This document shows positions 1 through 8,523 of a stretch of 64,000 bases of DNA, in pieces; position 1 is the stretch's first letter, and each line of letters starts with the position of its first letter. The notes under the pieces are model-generated. The model was given only the letters and a program-made list of their open reading frames with translations, made no database searches and was not told where the DNA came from. Source of the stretch: DATBGO01 sp963785765 (lineage in GTDB: Bacteria; Actinomycetota; Actinomycetes; Streptosporangiales; Streptosporangiaceae). The stretch is taken from positions 434,001 through 498,000 of the forward strand of contig CAWAWM010000008.1 in assembly GCA_963785765.1 (NCBI GenBank), in the 5' to 3' direction. The position numbers were made by a program, and so were the translations under genes.

Positions 1-280
1 GCTCCAGCTGCTTGTGGACATCCTGCGTACCGCAGATGAACCGGACGCTGGCCAGGCCGTAACCCCACCGGTCGAGGGCATCCTTGGCGGCGGCGATGAT
101 CCGCGGGTCGTCGGCCAGGCCCAGGTAGTTGTTGGCACACAGATTGAGCACCTGGGCGCCGTCCTGCACCCTGATGCTGGCCTGCTGCGGGCTCATGATG
201 ACGCGCTCGGCCTTGAACAGGCCATCGGCGCGAATCTGGTCGAGTTCCGCGCTGATCTCGCCGCGGACGTTAGCGAACAC
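1..280 (-). CDS. kbl: glycine C-acetyltransferase (2-amino-3-ketobutyrate CoA ligase), N-terminal part, cut by window edge
   Basis: Reading the minus strand from a GTG at 280 gives VFANVRGEISAELDQIRADG and onward through NLCANNYLGLADDPRI and GYGLASVRFICGTQDVHK, the well-known N-terminus of the PLP enzyme that cleaves 2-amino-3-ketobutyrate with CoA to glycine and acetyl-CoA. Only about 93 codons lie inside the window; the catalytic lysine region is outside. GTG at 280 is preferred because the frame is closed upstream by the tdh stop and a GAAGGG purine run lies just upstream. The 30-nt gap after tdh and the pathway logic make a tdh-kbl operon almost certain. Confidence 0.93.
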   Translation of the reverse strand, partial: MFANVRGEISAELDQIRADGLFKAERVIMSPQQASIRVQDGAQVLNLCANNYLGLADDPRIIAAAKDALDRWGYGLASVRFICGTQDVHKQLE

Positions 281-310
281 TTGTGGCTGGCCCTTCGCGA
301 TCGTGTTTTC

Positions 311-1342
311 TTACCGGTTGGCCCAGTTGAGGACGACCTTGCCACACTGGGAACTGCGCACCGTGGCGAAGGCCGCGTCAAAATCCATGGCATCGAACCG
401 GTGCGTGATAACCGGCGCGATGTCGACGCCCGACTGGATGAGGACCGCCATCTCGTACCAGGTCTCGAACATCTGCCGTCCGTAGATTCCCTTGATGGTG
501 ATCATGTTGAGGACTAGGTGGGCCCAGTCGATCCCGAACTGCTCCGTGGGCAGCCCGAGAACCGCGATCTTGCCGCCGTGCGTCATCGCGGACAGCATGT
601 CCCGCAGCGGCTGCGGCTTACCCGACATCTCCAGCCCGACGTCGAACCCCTCGCGCATCTCCAGTTGCTGCATGGCGTCCTGGAGCGTGGTCGAGGAGGC
701 GTCCACCGCGAGCGTGACGCCGATCCGCCGGGCGAGGTCGAGCCGGTACGGCGAGACGTCGGTGATAACGACGTGCCGCGCGCCCGCGTGCCTGGCCACG
801 ATCGCCGCCATCAGGCCGATCGGCCCGGCGCCGGTGATCAGGACGTCCTCGCCGAGGATGGGGAAGGTCAGCGTGGTGTGCACGGCGTTGCCGAACGGGT
901 CGAAGATCGCTGCCACGTCGAGGTCGATGTCCGGCGGGTGCCGCCAGACGTTGGCGGCCGGCATAGCCACGAACTCGGCGAAGGCGCCGGGATGGTTCAC
1001 GCCGATTCCCTTGGTGCGCGCGCATTGGACGCGCCGGCCGGCCATGCAATTGCGGCAGCGACCGCAGACCAGATGACCTTCCCCACTGACCAGATCACCG
1101 GCTTGCAGGTCGTCGACGTCCGGCCCGAATTCCACGATCTCGCCGACGAACTCGTGACCGATGACCAGCGGCACCGGCACGTTGTCCTGGGCCCAGCCAT
1201 CCCATTCGTAGATGTGCAGGTCGGTGCCGCATACCCCAGTCCGCAGCACCCGGATAAGCACGTCGTCGCGGCCAAGCTCAGGGATCGGCACTTCCTCGAT
1301 CCGCAGCCCCGGCTCAGGTCGCACCTTTACCAGAGCCTTCAT
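311..1342 (-). CDS. tdh: L-threonine 3-dehydrogenase
   Basis: Zinc-dependent medium-chain dehydrogenase of 343 residues that oxidises L-threonine to 2-amino-3-ketobutyrate with NAD, feeding Kbl directly downstream. The start is set at MKALVKVRPEPG, the conserved family N-terminus. Visible landmarks are the catalytic zinc segment TGVCGTDLHIYEWD, GHEFVGEI, the structural zinc loop with C-x2-C-x2-C spacing (CGRCRNC then C), and the Rossmann signature GAGPIGLMAA near residue 170. The YEWDGWAQ segment is typical of threonine rather than generic alcohol dehydrogenases. Cytoplasmic threonine catabolism; no regulator is visible beside it. Confidence 0.93.
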   Translation of the reverse strand: MKALVKVRPEPGLRIEEVPIPELGRDDVLIRVLRTGVCGTDLHIYEWDGWAQDNVPVPLVIGHEFVGEIVEFGPDVDDLQAGDLVSGEGHLVCGRCRNCMAGRRVQCARTKGIGVNHPGAFAEFVAMPAANVWRHPPDIDLDVAAIFDPFGNAVHTTLTFPILGEDVLITGAGPIGLMAAIVARHAGARHVVITDVSPYRLDLARRIGVTLAVDASSTTLQDAMQQLEMREGFDVGLEMSGKPQPLRDMLSAMTHGGKIAVLGLPTEQFGIDWAHLVLNMITIKGIYGRQMFETWYEMAVLIQSGVDIAPVITHRFDAMDFDAAFATVRSSQCGKVVLNWANR

Positions 1343-1536
1343 GCGTTGCTCGCTCCCGGATTTATCCCAGCTGAGTGATGGCCACGACCGGTCTTGACGC
1401 TCCCGCAAGAGGACGCACCCGGTCCGGTCCGGACGACTCTACCGCAGCGGCGGATATCGTTCCCGGCGGATCTGCCGGGGAGCGCCGCCGGGCCTGGACA
1501 CCCGCCCTCCGGAAGCCGACACTCGGGGCAGACGGG

Positions 1537-1554
1537 TTACTGACTGGTCAGTAA
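1537..1554. promoter_or_regulatory. perfect palindromic operator (TetR-type) in front of the lipase
   Basis: TTACTGACTGGTCAGTAA is an exact inverted repeat, arms TTACTGAC and GTCAGTAA with a 2-nt centre, ending 34 nt before the lipase start. Size and symmetry are those of TetR-family operators. No TetR gene lies in the window, so the cognate repressor is unknown. It may also serve the divergent tdh gene. Confidence 0.6.
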
Positions 1555-1588
1555 TACATCCTCGAGGGGCGCCGCGAAGGGAGCCGCT

Positions 1589-2533
1589 ATGCGCCTGCGC
1601 CTGCCATTGCCCGGCCGCTGGGTCATCGCCGCGTTCGCCGTTCCGTTGCTGCTGCTGGCCGAGCCGGGCCGCGCCGCCGCTGCGCCGCAGGCCAGGGTTC
1701 CGCTCCCGGTGCCGTACAACGCGTTCGGCGGCGTGGCCCAGGCACTGGCCGCACCGGACTCGTCGCCGCCGGGGGCCAACGACTGGTCCTGCAGGCCGAG
1801 CAGCGCCCACCCCGATCCCGTCGTGCTCGTGCCCGGGACGTTCGCGGACATGGCGGACAACTTCAATTCCATTTCGCCGCTGCTGTATGACCACGGCTAT
1901 TGCGTCTTCGCGCTCAATTACGGCGGCCGCCCGGGCAGCCCGATCCAGTCGATCGGCGAGATCTCGGCCAGCGCCGCCCGGCTGGCTGCCTTCGTCCGCC
2001 AGGTCCTGGCCGCTACCGGCGCCGCCCGGGTCGACCTGGTCGGGCACTCCCAGGGCGGGATGATGCCGCGGTACTACCTGAAGTTCCTGGGCGGGGCGGC
2101 CAAGGTCAGCAGGTTCGTCGCGCTCGCGCCGTCCAGCCACGGCACCAGCCTGGATGGCCTGGTCACGCTGGCTCGCGATTTCGGCCTGCTGGGCCTGACC
2201 AACAGCCTGGTCTCGCCGGTCTGCGAGGCCTGCGTGGAGCAGGAGGCCGGCTCGGCCTTCCTGGCCCACCTGAACGCGGGCGGCGACACGGCGCCCGGTG
2301 TCACCTACACCGTCATCGAGACCAAGTACGACCAGGTCGTCACCCCCTACCCGACGGCCTTCCTGGCCGGCCGCAGGGTCACCAACATCACCGTGCAGCA
2401 GCAGTGCCCGCTGGACCTGACCGATCACATCGGCATTGCCTTCGACCCGGTCGCACTGACCGACATGCTGAACGCGCTTGATCCGAGCCACCCCATCCCG
2501 GTGCCCTGCCTGCCAGTACCGCCCGCTCTTTAG
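1589..2533 (+). CDS. secreted triacylglycerol lipase / alpha-beta hydrolase
   Basis: A 314-residue exported serine hydrolase of the actinobacterial class 2 lipase type. The N-terminus has a basic start, a hydrophobic stretch (AAFAVPLLLLAEPG) and Ala-rich cleavage region, a classic Sec signal peptide. The oxyanion segment VLVPGTFADMADNF and nucleophile elbow GHSQGG (Ser near residue 153) are clear; paired cysteines in the mature part suggest disulfides. GAAGGGAG precedes the ATG well. It probably hydrolyses short to medium acyl esters outside the cell; the substrate cannot be read from sequence. A palindromic operator lies 35 nt upstream. Confidence 0.88.
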   Translation: MRLRLPLPGRWVIAAFAVPLLLLAEPGRAAAAPQARVPLPVPYNAFGGVAQALAAPDSSPPGANDWSCRPSSAHPDPVVLVPGTFADMADNFNSISPLLYDHGYCVFALNYGGRPGSPIQSIGEISASAARLAAFVRQVLAATGAARVDLVGHSQGGMMPRYYLKFLGGAAKVSRFVALAPSSHGTSLDGLVTLARDFGLLGLTNSLVSPVCEACVEQEAGSAFLAHLNAGGDTAPGVTYTVIETKYDQVVTPYPTAFLAGRRVTNITVQQQCPLDLTDHIGIAFDPVALTDMLNALDPSHPIPVPCLPVPPAL

Positions 2534-2539
2534 CCGCAT

Positions 2540-2616
2540 CCGGCGGCCGCCGGCCGATGTCGCCGGGCCACCGGCCAGGGCCGGGCCACCGGTTGCGGCC
2601 GGCGCCCGGCGCCGGC
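2540..2616. terminator. GC-rich palindromes after the lipase
   Basis: Two perfect GC palindromes follow the lipase stop: CCGGCGGCCGCCGG at 2540-2553 and a GCCGGCGCCC/GGCGCCGGC-like repeat at about 2598-2616, just before the next start. They could act as a weak T-less terminator. In such GC-rich DNA, chance palindromes are frequent, so confidence is low. Confidence 0.25.
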
Positions 2617-2628
2617 GACCCTGACGTG

Positions 2629-3243
2629 ATGGCGGTACGGGCGGTCGCGTTCGACATCGGCGGGGTGCTGGAGCGCCTCGGGCCGGTCGGCCAATGGCTC
2701 ACCCCGTGGCAGGAACGTCTCGGGATGGCGGAGGCGGAGTTCGAGTCGGCCCTCGGCCGCGTCGATCCCGAGGGGGTCATCAGCACCGGCGGTCTCACCG
2801 AAGCCGAGTACAGCGGGCGGTACGCCGAGGCGCTCGGCCTGTCCGGTGCGCAGCTGACCGAGTTCATGGCCGGCCTGTGGCACTGGTACTGCGGCGAACT
2901 GGACCAGGAGCTCCTGGCCTACGCGACGGAGCTGCGGCCCGCGCACCTGACCGGAATCCTGACTAACTCGGCCGACGGTGCACGGCGCGAGGAACAGGCC
3001 AGGTACTCGTTTGCCGAGCTGTTCGACGTGATCATCTACTCCCACGAAGTGGGGCTCGCCAAGCCCGATCCGCGGGCCTACGCGCTGTTGTGCGCTGAGC
3101 TGCAAGTGGCCCCGGACGAACTGGTATTCCTCGATGACAGGCCCGAGAACGTGGCAGCGGCTCGCCGGCTAGGCATCCACGCGGTGTTGCACCACAGCAC
3201 CCAGGAATCCATCGACGCGATCAGCTCCCTGCTGGCCAGCTGA
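2629..3243 (+). CDS. HAD-superfamily hydrolase (subfamily IA)
   Basis: About 204 residues counted from MAVRAVAFDIGG; a GTG one codon earlier is equally possible. Motif I is FDIGGVLE, with the nucleophilic Asp at residue 9 but Gly where most HADs have the general acid Asp. Motif II is LTNS near residue 110, motif III the Lys in GLAKPDPRAY near 145, and motif IV FLDDRPENV near 168. The DIGG form occurs in many YihX-like HADs annotated as phosphatases or epoxide-hydrolase N-domain-like, so activity is uncertain. It probably acts on a small phosphorylated metabolite in the cytoplasm. Confidence 0.85.
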   Translation: MAVRAVAFDIGGVLERLGPVGQWLTPWQERLGMAEAEFESALGRVDPEGVISTGGLTEAEYSGRYAEALGLSGAQLTEFMAGLWHWYCGELDQELLAYATELRPAHLTGILTNSADGARREEQARYSFAELFDVIIYSHEVGLAKPDPRAYALLCAELQVAPDELVFLDDRPENVAAARRLGIHAVLHHSTQESIDAISSLLAS

Positions 3244-3355
3244 TCAGCCGTACCGGCGCGACCTTTACTTGACGCCGAGCCCTGGTCTCCCGATGGGCGT
3301 GGCGCAGGCCAGGGCCAGGGCTGAGCCGGGTCACCGGGAGGCCTAACCTGAAGAT

Positions 3356-3991
3356 ATGTACGTTCCAGCACATTTCGCGGCCGGTGACCTCGACGAGGTC
3401 GCCGCCTTCGTTGACCGGGCCGGTGCCGCTGACCTTGTCACCTTCGACGGTGAGCGGCTGGCGGCCAGCGTGCTCCCGGTCATCTGGGACCGGTCGGGCG
3501 GCGGGCATGGCCGGCTGCTCGGGCACCTGGCCCTGGCCAACCCGCAGTGGAGCACTGCCCGCGGCGACGTGCCCGCGCTGGCCATCGTGCACGGCCCGCA
3601 GGCGTACATCTCGCCGTCGTGGTACCAGAGCACCTCAGAGCACGGCCGCGTGGTGCCGACCTGGAACTACACCACCGTTCACCTCACCGGTCCGGTGACC
3701 TTCCACCGGGGCGCCGGCTGGCTCAGGGACATCGTCACCCGGCTGACCGAAAAGTACGAACGGGACCGTGCGGGCCGCTGGTGGGTCGAGGATGCCCCGC
3801 CCGCCTACATAGAAGGACAGCTGCGCGGCATCGTCGGGGTCGAGATGACCGTGACTCAGGTCGAGGCCAAGGACAAGCTCAGCCAGAACCGCAGCGCGGC
3901 CGACCGGGCCGGAGTCATCGACGGGCTGCGCGCCACCGAGGACCAGGGCGCCCAGGCGGTGGCTGAGCTCATGGAAGCCCGCGGCGACTAG
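3356..3991 (+). CDS. FMN-binding negative transcriptional regulator (PaiB-like)
   Basis: 211 residues starting MYVPAHFAAGDLDEVAAFVD, matching the PaiB/FMN-binding family of split-barrel proteins along its whole length. Family hallmarks are LLGHLALANPQW, GPQAYISPSWY, VPTWNYTTVHLTG and the C-terminal KDKLSQNRSAADRAGVIDGL. In Bacillus PaiB represses sporulation and protease genes; in actinobacteria the role is unproven and a flavin-dependent enzyme or FMN carrier is as likely. It stands alone, with opposite-strand genes to its right. Confidence 0.88.
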   Translation: MYVPAHFAAGDLDEVAAFVDRAGAADLVTFDGERLAASVLPVIWDRSGGGHGRLLGHLALANPQWSTARGDVPALAIVHGPQAYISPSWYQSTSEHGRVVPTWNYTTVHLTGPVTFHRGAGWLRDIVTRLTEKYERDRAGRWWVEDAPPAYIEGQLRGIVGVEMTVTQVEAKDKLSQNRSAADRAGVIDGLRATEDQGAQAVAELMEARGD

Positions 3992-4019
3992 CGCAGCCGA
4001 CGCTGGATGGCGCGGTGAG

Positions 4020-5009
4020 TCAATGCCGGGTCAGCAGCACGCTCAGGTCGCCGGGGCCGGCCGAGATCTCAGCCTGGCCGCCGACCGGGATGGTGGCGAT
4101 CGGGTTGGTGTGGCCGATATCGACGTTGGCCAGGACCGGCAGCCCGGCCAGCCCCGGCTGGCTGGCCACGATCTGCTCCAGGAGCGGCCTGGTCATGTGG
4201 CTGTCCCGCTGGAACCGGCCGATGATCAGGCCGCGGAGGCCGGCCGCGCCGGGCAACTGCAGCAGCGAGGTCAGGTTCCTGGCGAAATGCGGCGGCTGCG
4301 ACTCGAAGTCGTCCTCGACAAACAGCACCGCGTCGGCCAGCGACGGCAGGTAAGCCTTTCCCTGCAGCAGATTCAGGGTGCTCAGGTTGCCCGCGACCAC
4401 GCGCCCCGCCGCGTGCCCCAGCTGCAGCGGCCACCAGCCGTCACCCGGCAGCAGCTCGCGATGTTCCTGGTCAAGGAACCACAGGTCGTCGGTCCAGGTC
4501 TCGGCCGGAGCCAGCTGCACCGGATCGTCGCGCAGCAGGCAGGCCGTGAACCAGGCCACAGTCTGCTCGGAGTGCCTGGCCATCCCGAAGGTGGACCAGT
4601 GCGGGCCGTGGTAAGTGACCAGGCCCGCCTGCGCGAGCATGGCGCCTTCCAAGGCGGTGATGTCGGAGAAACCGCAGAAGACCTTGGGGTTGGCCCGGAT
4701 CAGCTCCCAGTCCAGATAGGGCAGCAGCTCATTGCTGTTGTAGCCGCCGATCACCGTCATGATGGCGGCGACCGCCGGGTCGGCGAACGCCGCGTGCAGA
4801 TCGGCGACTCGCGATCGCACCGGGGCGGAGACGAAGTCGTCCCGCTCGTCGACGTGCTCACCGTAGGACAGCCGCAGCCCGAGACCGGCGAACTGGCTCT
4901 CGATGATGGCCGTGTGGTCGTGCTCCAGGACCAAGGCCCGTGACCTGGACGGCGCGATAACGCGCACTTCGTCGCCCGGGCGCAACTTGGGTGGGTAGAT
5001 GACGTCCAT
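4020..5009 (-). CDS. S66 family LD-carboxypeptidase (MccF/LdcA type)
   Basis: 329-residue cytoplasmic serine peptidase. The opening YPPKLRPGDEVRVIAPSRS, the MTVIGGYNSNELLPYLD segment and the nucleophile region FCGFSDITAL (Ser in GFSD) are family signatures. A Glu-His relay is expected in the C-terminal half, around VEDDFES and DIGHTNPI. Members either trim L,D-tetrapeptides in murein recycling (LdcA) or cleave nucleotide-peptide antibiotics such as microcin C (MccF). The NSNELLPYLDWELIRANPK segment resembles the MccF-like branch, so self-immunity or detoxification is plausible. The dedA gene lies 18 nt upstream on the same strand. Confidence 0.88.
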   Translation of the reverse strand: MDVIYPPKLRPGDEVRVIAPSRSRALVLEHDHTAIIESQFAGLGLRLSYGEHVDERDDFVSAPVRSRVADLHAAFADPAVAAIMTVIGGYNSNELLPYLDWELIRANPKVFCGFSDITALEGAMLAQAGLVTYHGPHWSTFGMARHSEQTVAWFTACLLRDDPVQLAPAETWTDDLWFLDQEHRELLPGDGWWPLQLGHAAGRVVAGNLSTLNLLQGKAYLPSLADAVLFVEDDFESQPPHFARNLTSLLQLPGAAGLRGLIIGRFQRDSHMTRPLLEQIVASQPGLAGLPVLANVDIGHTNPIATIPVGGQAEISAGPGDLSVLLTRH

Positions 5010-5027
5010 CGCCGTATGCTACCGACG

Positions 5028-5729
5028 TCAGCTGGCGCGGCTTGGCGCCCTGTGATCGTCCAGCGGCCCCGGATAGGCCTGCTCGGCCCGTGCTTCCAAG
5101 CGCTTGAGATGCCGCCGCAGGTAGACCAGCAGCACCACGATGACCACCACCAGCAGAACGCCTCCAGCGATGGTGATCGCCGTGCTCACCCGGTGCACCG
5201 CGGTCCCCAGCACGTATGCGCTGGCCGTGACCACCGCTGCCCAGAGGATCCCGCCGGCGGCGTTGTAGAGCAGGAACCGGGGCCATTTCATCATGTTGAC
5301 CCCGGCCAGGAACGCGGCATAGGTGCGGAGCACCGAGATGAACCGCCCGATGAAGACCACCTTGCCGCCGTGGCGGTCGAAGAGGTAGCGGCCCACTTTG
5401 AGCTTCGGCTCGTCGACCCGCACGTAGTGCCCGTAGCGGCGGAGCAGCCGGTAGCCGCCGAACCGGCCGATCAGGTAGCCGATGTTGTCCCCGATGATGG
5501 CGGCCGCGGCGGCCACGATCGTCAGCGTGACGAAACTCAGCCGGTGCGTGGAGCCCGCGTACAGGGCGGCCGCGATCAGCGTGGTCTCGCCCGGGATCGG
5601 CACGCCCAGGCTCTCGAGTCCGACCGCCAGGAAGACCGCCCAGTAGCCGTAGGTCTGGATGGGCTGCGTAATGGCGGCGACGGCGGCGAGCGTCAAGAAT
5701 CCGCCCGCCGCACCGGGGCGGCAGGCCAC
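5028..5729 (-). CDS. DedA family membrane protein
   Basis: Up to 233 residues with several hydrophobic segments. The motif LESLGVPIPGETTLIAAALYAG, followed by GDNIGYLIGRFGGYRLL and a conserved GRFISVLRTYAAFLAG segment, identifies the DedA/VTT family of lipid flippases (undecaprenyl-phosphate or phosphatidylethanolamine recycling). The first dozen residues are not conserved, and a TTG a few codons in could be the true start. The last 25 residues are charged and cytoplasmic. Its position before the S66 peptidase would suit a joint cell-envelope role, but that is inference. Confidence 0.88.
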   Translation of the reverse strand: MACRPGAAGGFLTLAAVAAITQPIQTYGYWAVFLAVGLESLGVPIPGETTLIAAALYAGSTHRLSFVTLTIVAAAAAIIGDNIGYLIGRFGGYRLLRRYGHYVRVDEPKLKVGRYLFDRHGGKVVFIGRFISVLRTYAAFLAGVNMMKWPRFLLYNAAGGILWAAVVTASAYVLGTAVHRVSTAITIAGGVLLVVVIVVLLVYLRRHLKRLEARAEQAYPGPLDDHRAPSRAS

Positions 5730-5909
5730 CTCATGTTCACAATCGGCCTACCTCCCCGCGAGAAGAAGATCAGGTGCCCTACCCCGGGCCTGCCTGGCTA
5801 ACCAGGCGGTGCCGCTACCGGGCGGGTGAGCGCTCGCGACGCGGCGGCCCGCTTCAGCCGGGGCCGCTGCATCACTGGTCGCCAGGCGCCCGGTGCCGGA
5901 CCGCCGGAG

Positions 5910-5935
5910 CCGGTGCCTGAGCCTGCCGGCACCGG
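5910..5935 (-). terminator. hairpin downstream of the F420 oxidoreductase
   Basis: An 8-bp perfect stem CCGGTGCC/GGCACCGG with a 10-nt loop lies in the 321-nt gap 5730-6050, after the minus-strand oxidoreductase gene. It lacks a T tract, as is usual in actinobacteria. I see no gene in the rest of this gap: the short open frame from 5957 down to 5748 is Arg/Ala/Gly-rich and has no ribosome binding site. Confidence 0.35.
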
Positions 5936-6050
5936 ATGCCACCATCATGCCCGTCATCAGCGCGAGATAGGCGACCAGGGCGGCCGCGCCCGGGGTCCGG
6001 GCCGGTTCCGGGTGCGGCCGGGTCCGGCCTGCACAGGTCCGGGCCGCGCG

Positions 6051-6935
6051 TCAGTCCTGGCCGCCGGGCAGGCCGAGCGCCGCCGCCGCCTCGGCCAGCA
6101 CGGCCAGGTGCCCGTCGACAGCGCCGAGGCCCGCGCTCATCGTGTTGATCGACACGTGCGTCGCGCCGGCCTGCCGCCACCGCCCGATGTGATCCGTGAG
6201 CTTGGCCAGGCCGTCCTGGGTCCAGCTCACCCGGCCTTCCATGCCGAGGGTGGCCGGATCGCGTCCGGCTCCGCGCGCCGCCGCGGCCACGGCCGCGCGG
6301 GCCTCGTCGAGCTTGGGCCCGGGCGGCAGCTGAGGGAACCAGCCGTCGGCCAGCCGGCCGGTCCGCTCGTAAGCGCGCGGTGACTGGCCCCCGAACCAGA
6401 CCGGGATCGGCCGCTGGACCGGCAGCGGCGCCAGGCCGGCCGCGGTAACCCGCTCGTACTCGCCCGCGAAGGTGACGCTCTGCTCCGTCCACAGCCGGCG
6501 CAGCAGCGTGACCTGCTCCTCGATGCGCCGGCCTCGGTTGGAGAAGTCCTTGCCGAGCGCTTCGTACTCGACCGCGTTCCAGCCGAGCCCCACCCCCAGC
6601 CGCAGCCGGCCCCCGGTCAGCAGGTCGACCTCGGCCGCCTGCTTGGCCGCCAGCGCCGTCTGGCGCTGCGGCAGGATGATGATCCCGGTGACCAGCTCCA
6701 TCGAGGTGACGGCGGCCAGGTAGCCGAACAGCACCATCGGCTCATGGAACGTCGTGTGCACGTCGTAGGGGCCGGTCCACGGCGCGTGCGCCGCCGGGTC
6801 GGCCCCCAGGACGTGGTCATAGGCGAGCACATGGCTGAAGCCGAGCTCCTCGACCCGTTCGGCGTAGGCGCGTACCGCGCCGACGTCCGCGCCGATCTCG
6901 GTCTGGGGAAATACCACGCCGATACGCATGGGCAT
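6051..6935 (-). CDS. LLM class F420-dependent oxidoreductase
   Basis: About 294 residues beginning MPMRIGVVFPQTEIGADVGAV (an ATG two codons later is equally possible). It has the bacterial luciferase-like barrel pattern: AYDHVLGAD, YLAAVTSMELVTGIIILPQR, QAAEVDLLTGGRLRLGVGLGWN, and WFGGQSPRAYERTGRLADGWFP. These place it in the F420-dependent TIGR03619-type group that reduces or oxidises small substrates with coenzyme F420 in the cytoplasm. The substrate is not predictable. It starts 25 nt after the beta-tyrosinase stop, so the two are probably co-transcribed. Confidence 0.9.
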   Translation of the reverse strand: MPMRIGVVFPQTEIGADVGAVRAYAERVEELGFSHVLAYDHVLGADPAAHAPWTGPYDVHTTFHEPMVLFGYLAAVTSMELVTGIIILPQRQTALAAKQAAEVDLLTGGRLRLGVGLGWNAVEYEALGKDFSNRGRRIEEQVTLLRRLWTEQSVTFAGEYERVTAAGLAPLPVQRPIPVWFGGQSPRAYERTGRLADGWFPQLPPGPKLDEARAAVAAAARGAGRDPATLGMEGRVSWTQDGLAKLTDHIGRWRQAGATHVSINTMSAGLGAVDGHLAVLAEAAAALGLPGGQD

Positions 6936-6960
6936 CGTTATACCGCGCGCGGCGGCCCGG

Positions 6961-8376
6961 CTACCCTCCGGGCCGGTCGAAGCGAGCCTGGAAGAAGCGC
7001 AGATAACGCGGTTCATACGTCATGACCAGGCCCTTGGCCGAGTCGCGCGCCGCGTACAGGGTCTCGATGGCCTCGGCCACGATGTCCATGTGCGCCTGGG
7101 TGTAGACGCGGCGCGGGATCGCCAGCCGGGTCAGCTCAAGCCGCGGCCGGTTGTGGTCGCCGGTCTCCGGGTTGCGGCCGGCCGACACGATGCCGCGCTC
7201 CATGCTGCGGATTCCGGACTCCAGGTACAGCTCGGCGGCCAGCGTCTGGGCCGGGAACTGGTCCTGGGCCAGGTGCGGGTAGAAGCGGCGCGCGTCCAGG
7301 AAGATCGCGTGCCCGCCGACCGGCTTGACGAACGGGATATCCGCCGCGTCGAGCAGCTCGCCGAGGTAGCGGACCTGCCCGATCCGGGACCTGATGTGGT
7401 CCTCCTGGACGGACTCGGCGATGCCGACCGCCATGGCCGCCATGTCGCGCCCGGCCAGCCCGCCGTAGGTGTGCAGGCCCTCGAACACGACCACCAGGTT
7501 GCGAGCCTCGTCGAACAGCTGGCGGTCGTTGAGGGCGAGCCAGCCGCCGATATTGACGAGGGAGTCTTTCTTGGCCGACATCCAGGCGCCGTCGGTGTAG
7601 GAGCAGAACTCCTTGAGGATCTGCGCGATCGTCTTGTCCGCGTACCCGGGTTCGCGCTCCTGGATGAAGAAGGCGTTCTCCACCATCCTGGTCGCGTCCA
7701 GGAAGAGCGGTATTCCATGCTGGTCGCACAATGTCCGCAGGGCGCGCACGCACGCCATGCTCACCGGTTGGCCGCCCGCCATATTGACGGTGCCGGCCAG
7801 GCTGATGTAAGCGATCTGCGCGGCGCCCTCGCGGGCGATCAGGCTCTCCAGTTTCTCCAGATCCACGTCGCCCTTGAACGGGTGCTCGCTGACCGGGTCG
7901 TGCGCCTCGGCGATGATGACATCGACGAAGATGCCGCCGGCCCGCTCCTGATGCTCCCTGGTGGTGGTGAAGTACATGTTCGCGGGCACGAACTGGCCGG
8001 GTTGGATCGCTATCTGGCTGATCAGGTGCTCGGCGCCGCGGCCCTGATGGGTCGGGACCACGTGCTGGTAGCCGTAGGTCTCACGAACAGCCGCCTCGAA
8101 CTCGTAGAAGTTCCGCGAGCCAGCGTAGGCCTCATCGCCGAGCATCAGCGCTGCCCACTGCCGGTCGCTCATCGCGTTCGTGCCCGAATCGGTGAGCAAG
8201 TCGATATAGACATCCTCCGAGCGGAGCAGGAACGTGTTGTAACCGGCGGCCGCCGCCGCTTCCGCGCGCTCCTCCGGTGTGGTCATCCGCATCGGCTCGA
8301 CCATCTTGATCTTCCAGGGCTCGGCCCAGGAGCGTCGGCCGAGCTGTCGTCCAGTCGTAACAGGAAGGTGCGTCAT
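6961..8376 (-). CDS. tyrosine phenol-lyase (beta-tyrosinase); less likely tryptophanase
   Basis: 471-residue fold type I PLP enzyme. The ATG at 8376 follows a perfect GGAGGAATCG leader, so an ATG 24 nt upstream is rejected. The body reads like tyrosine phenol-lyase: IDLLTDSGTNAMSDRQWA, PTHQGRGAEH, the PLP lysine in MSAKKDSLVNIGG (about residue 269), and TIPRRVY-like AIPRRVYTQAHMD. Three discriminating positions follow tyrosine phenol-lyase rather than tryptophanase: Thr in YFTTTREH (Asp in E. coli TnaA), Arg in SMERG (Val-containing VEIG in TnaA), and Phe in the terminal RFFQARFD. It would split L-tyrosine to phenol, pyruvate and ammonia. Confidence 0.75.
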   Translation of the reverse strand: MTHLPVTTGRQLGRRSWAEPWKIKMVEPMRMTTPEERAEAAAAAGYNTFLLRSEDVYIDLLTDSGTNAMSDRQWAALMLGDEAYAGSRNFYEFEAAVRETYGYQHVVPTHQGRGAEHLISQIAIQPGQFVPANMYFTTTREHQERAGGIFVDVIIAEAHDPVSEHPFKGDVDLEKLESLIAREGAAQIAYISLAGTVNMAGGQPVSMACVRALRTLCDQHGIPLFLDATRMVENAFFIQEREPGYADKTIAQILKEFCSYTDGAWMSAKKDSLVNIGGWLALNDRQLFDEARNLVVVFEGLHTYGGLAGRDMAAMAVGIAESVQEDHIRSRIGQVRYLGELLDAADIPFVKPVGGHAIFLDARRFYPHLAQDQFPAQTLAAELYLESGIRSMERGIVSAGRNPETGDHNRPRLELTRLAIPRRVYTQAHMDIVAEAIETLYAARDSAKGLVMTYEPRYLRFFQARFDRPGG

Positions 8377-8523
8377 CGATTCCTCCAGGCGGACGGCCAT
8401 CGCCGCGCTGTGGCGGCCGGTTCACGCTAGTTGCCCAGCTTCGTTCGCAGTAGAGGCTTAGGGCCCGCCGCGGCGGGCAGCCGAAGCGGGCAGCCGAAGC
8501 GGGCGGCCGGCGGTCGGCGGTGC

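Noticed and set aside
5748..5957. 69-codon frame in the gap after dedA
   Set aside because: No ribosome binding site, biased Arg/Gly/Ala composition and overlap with a hairpin.
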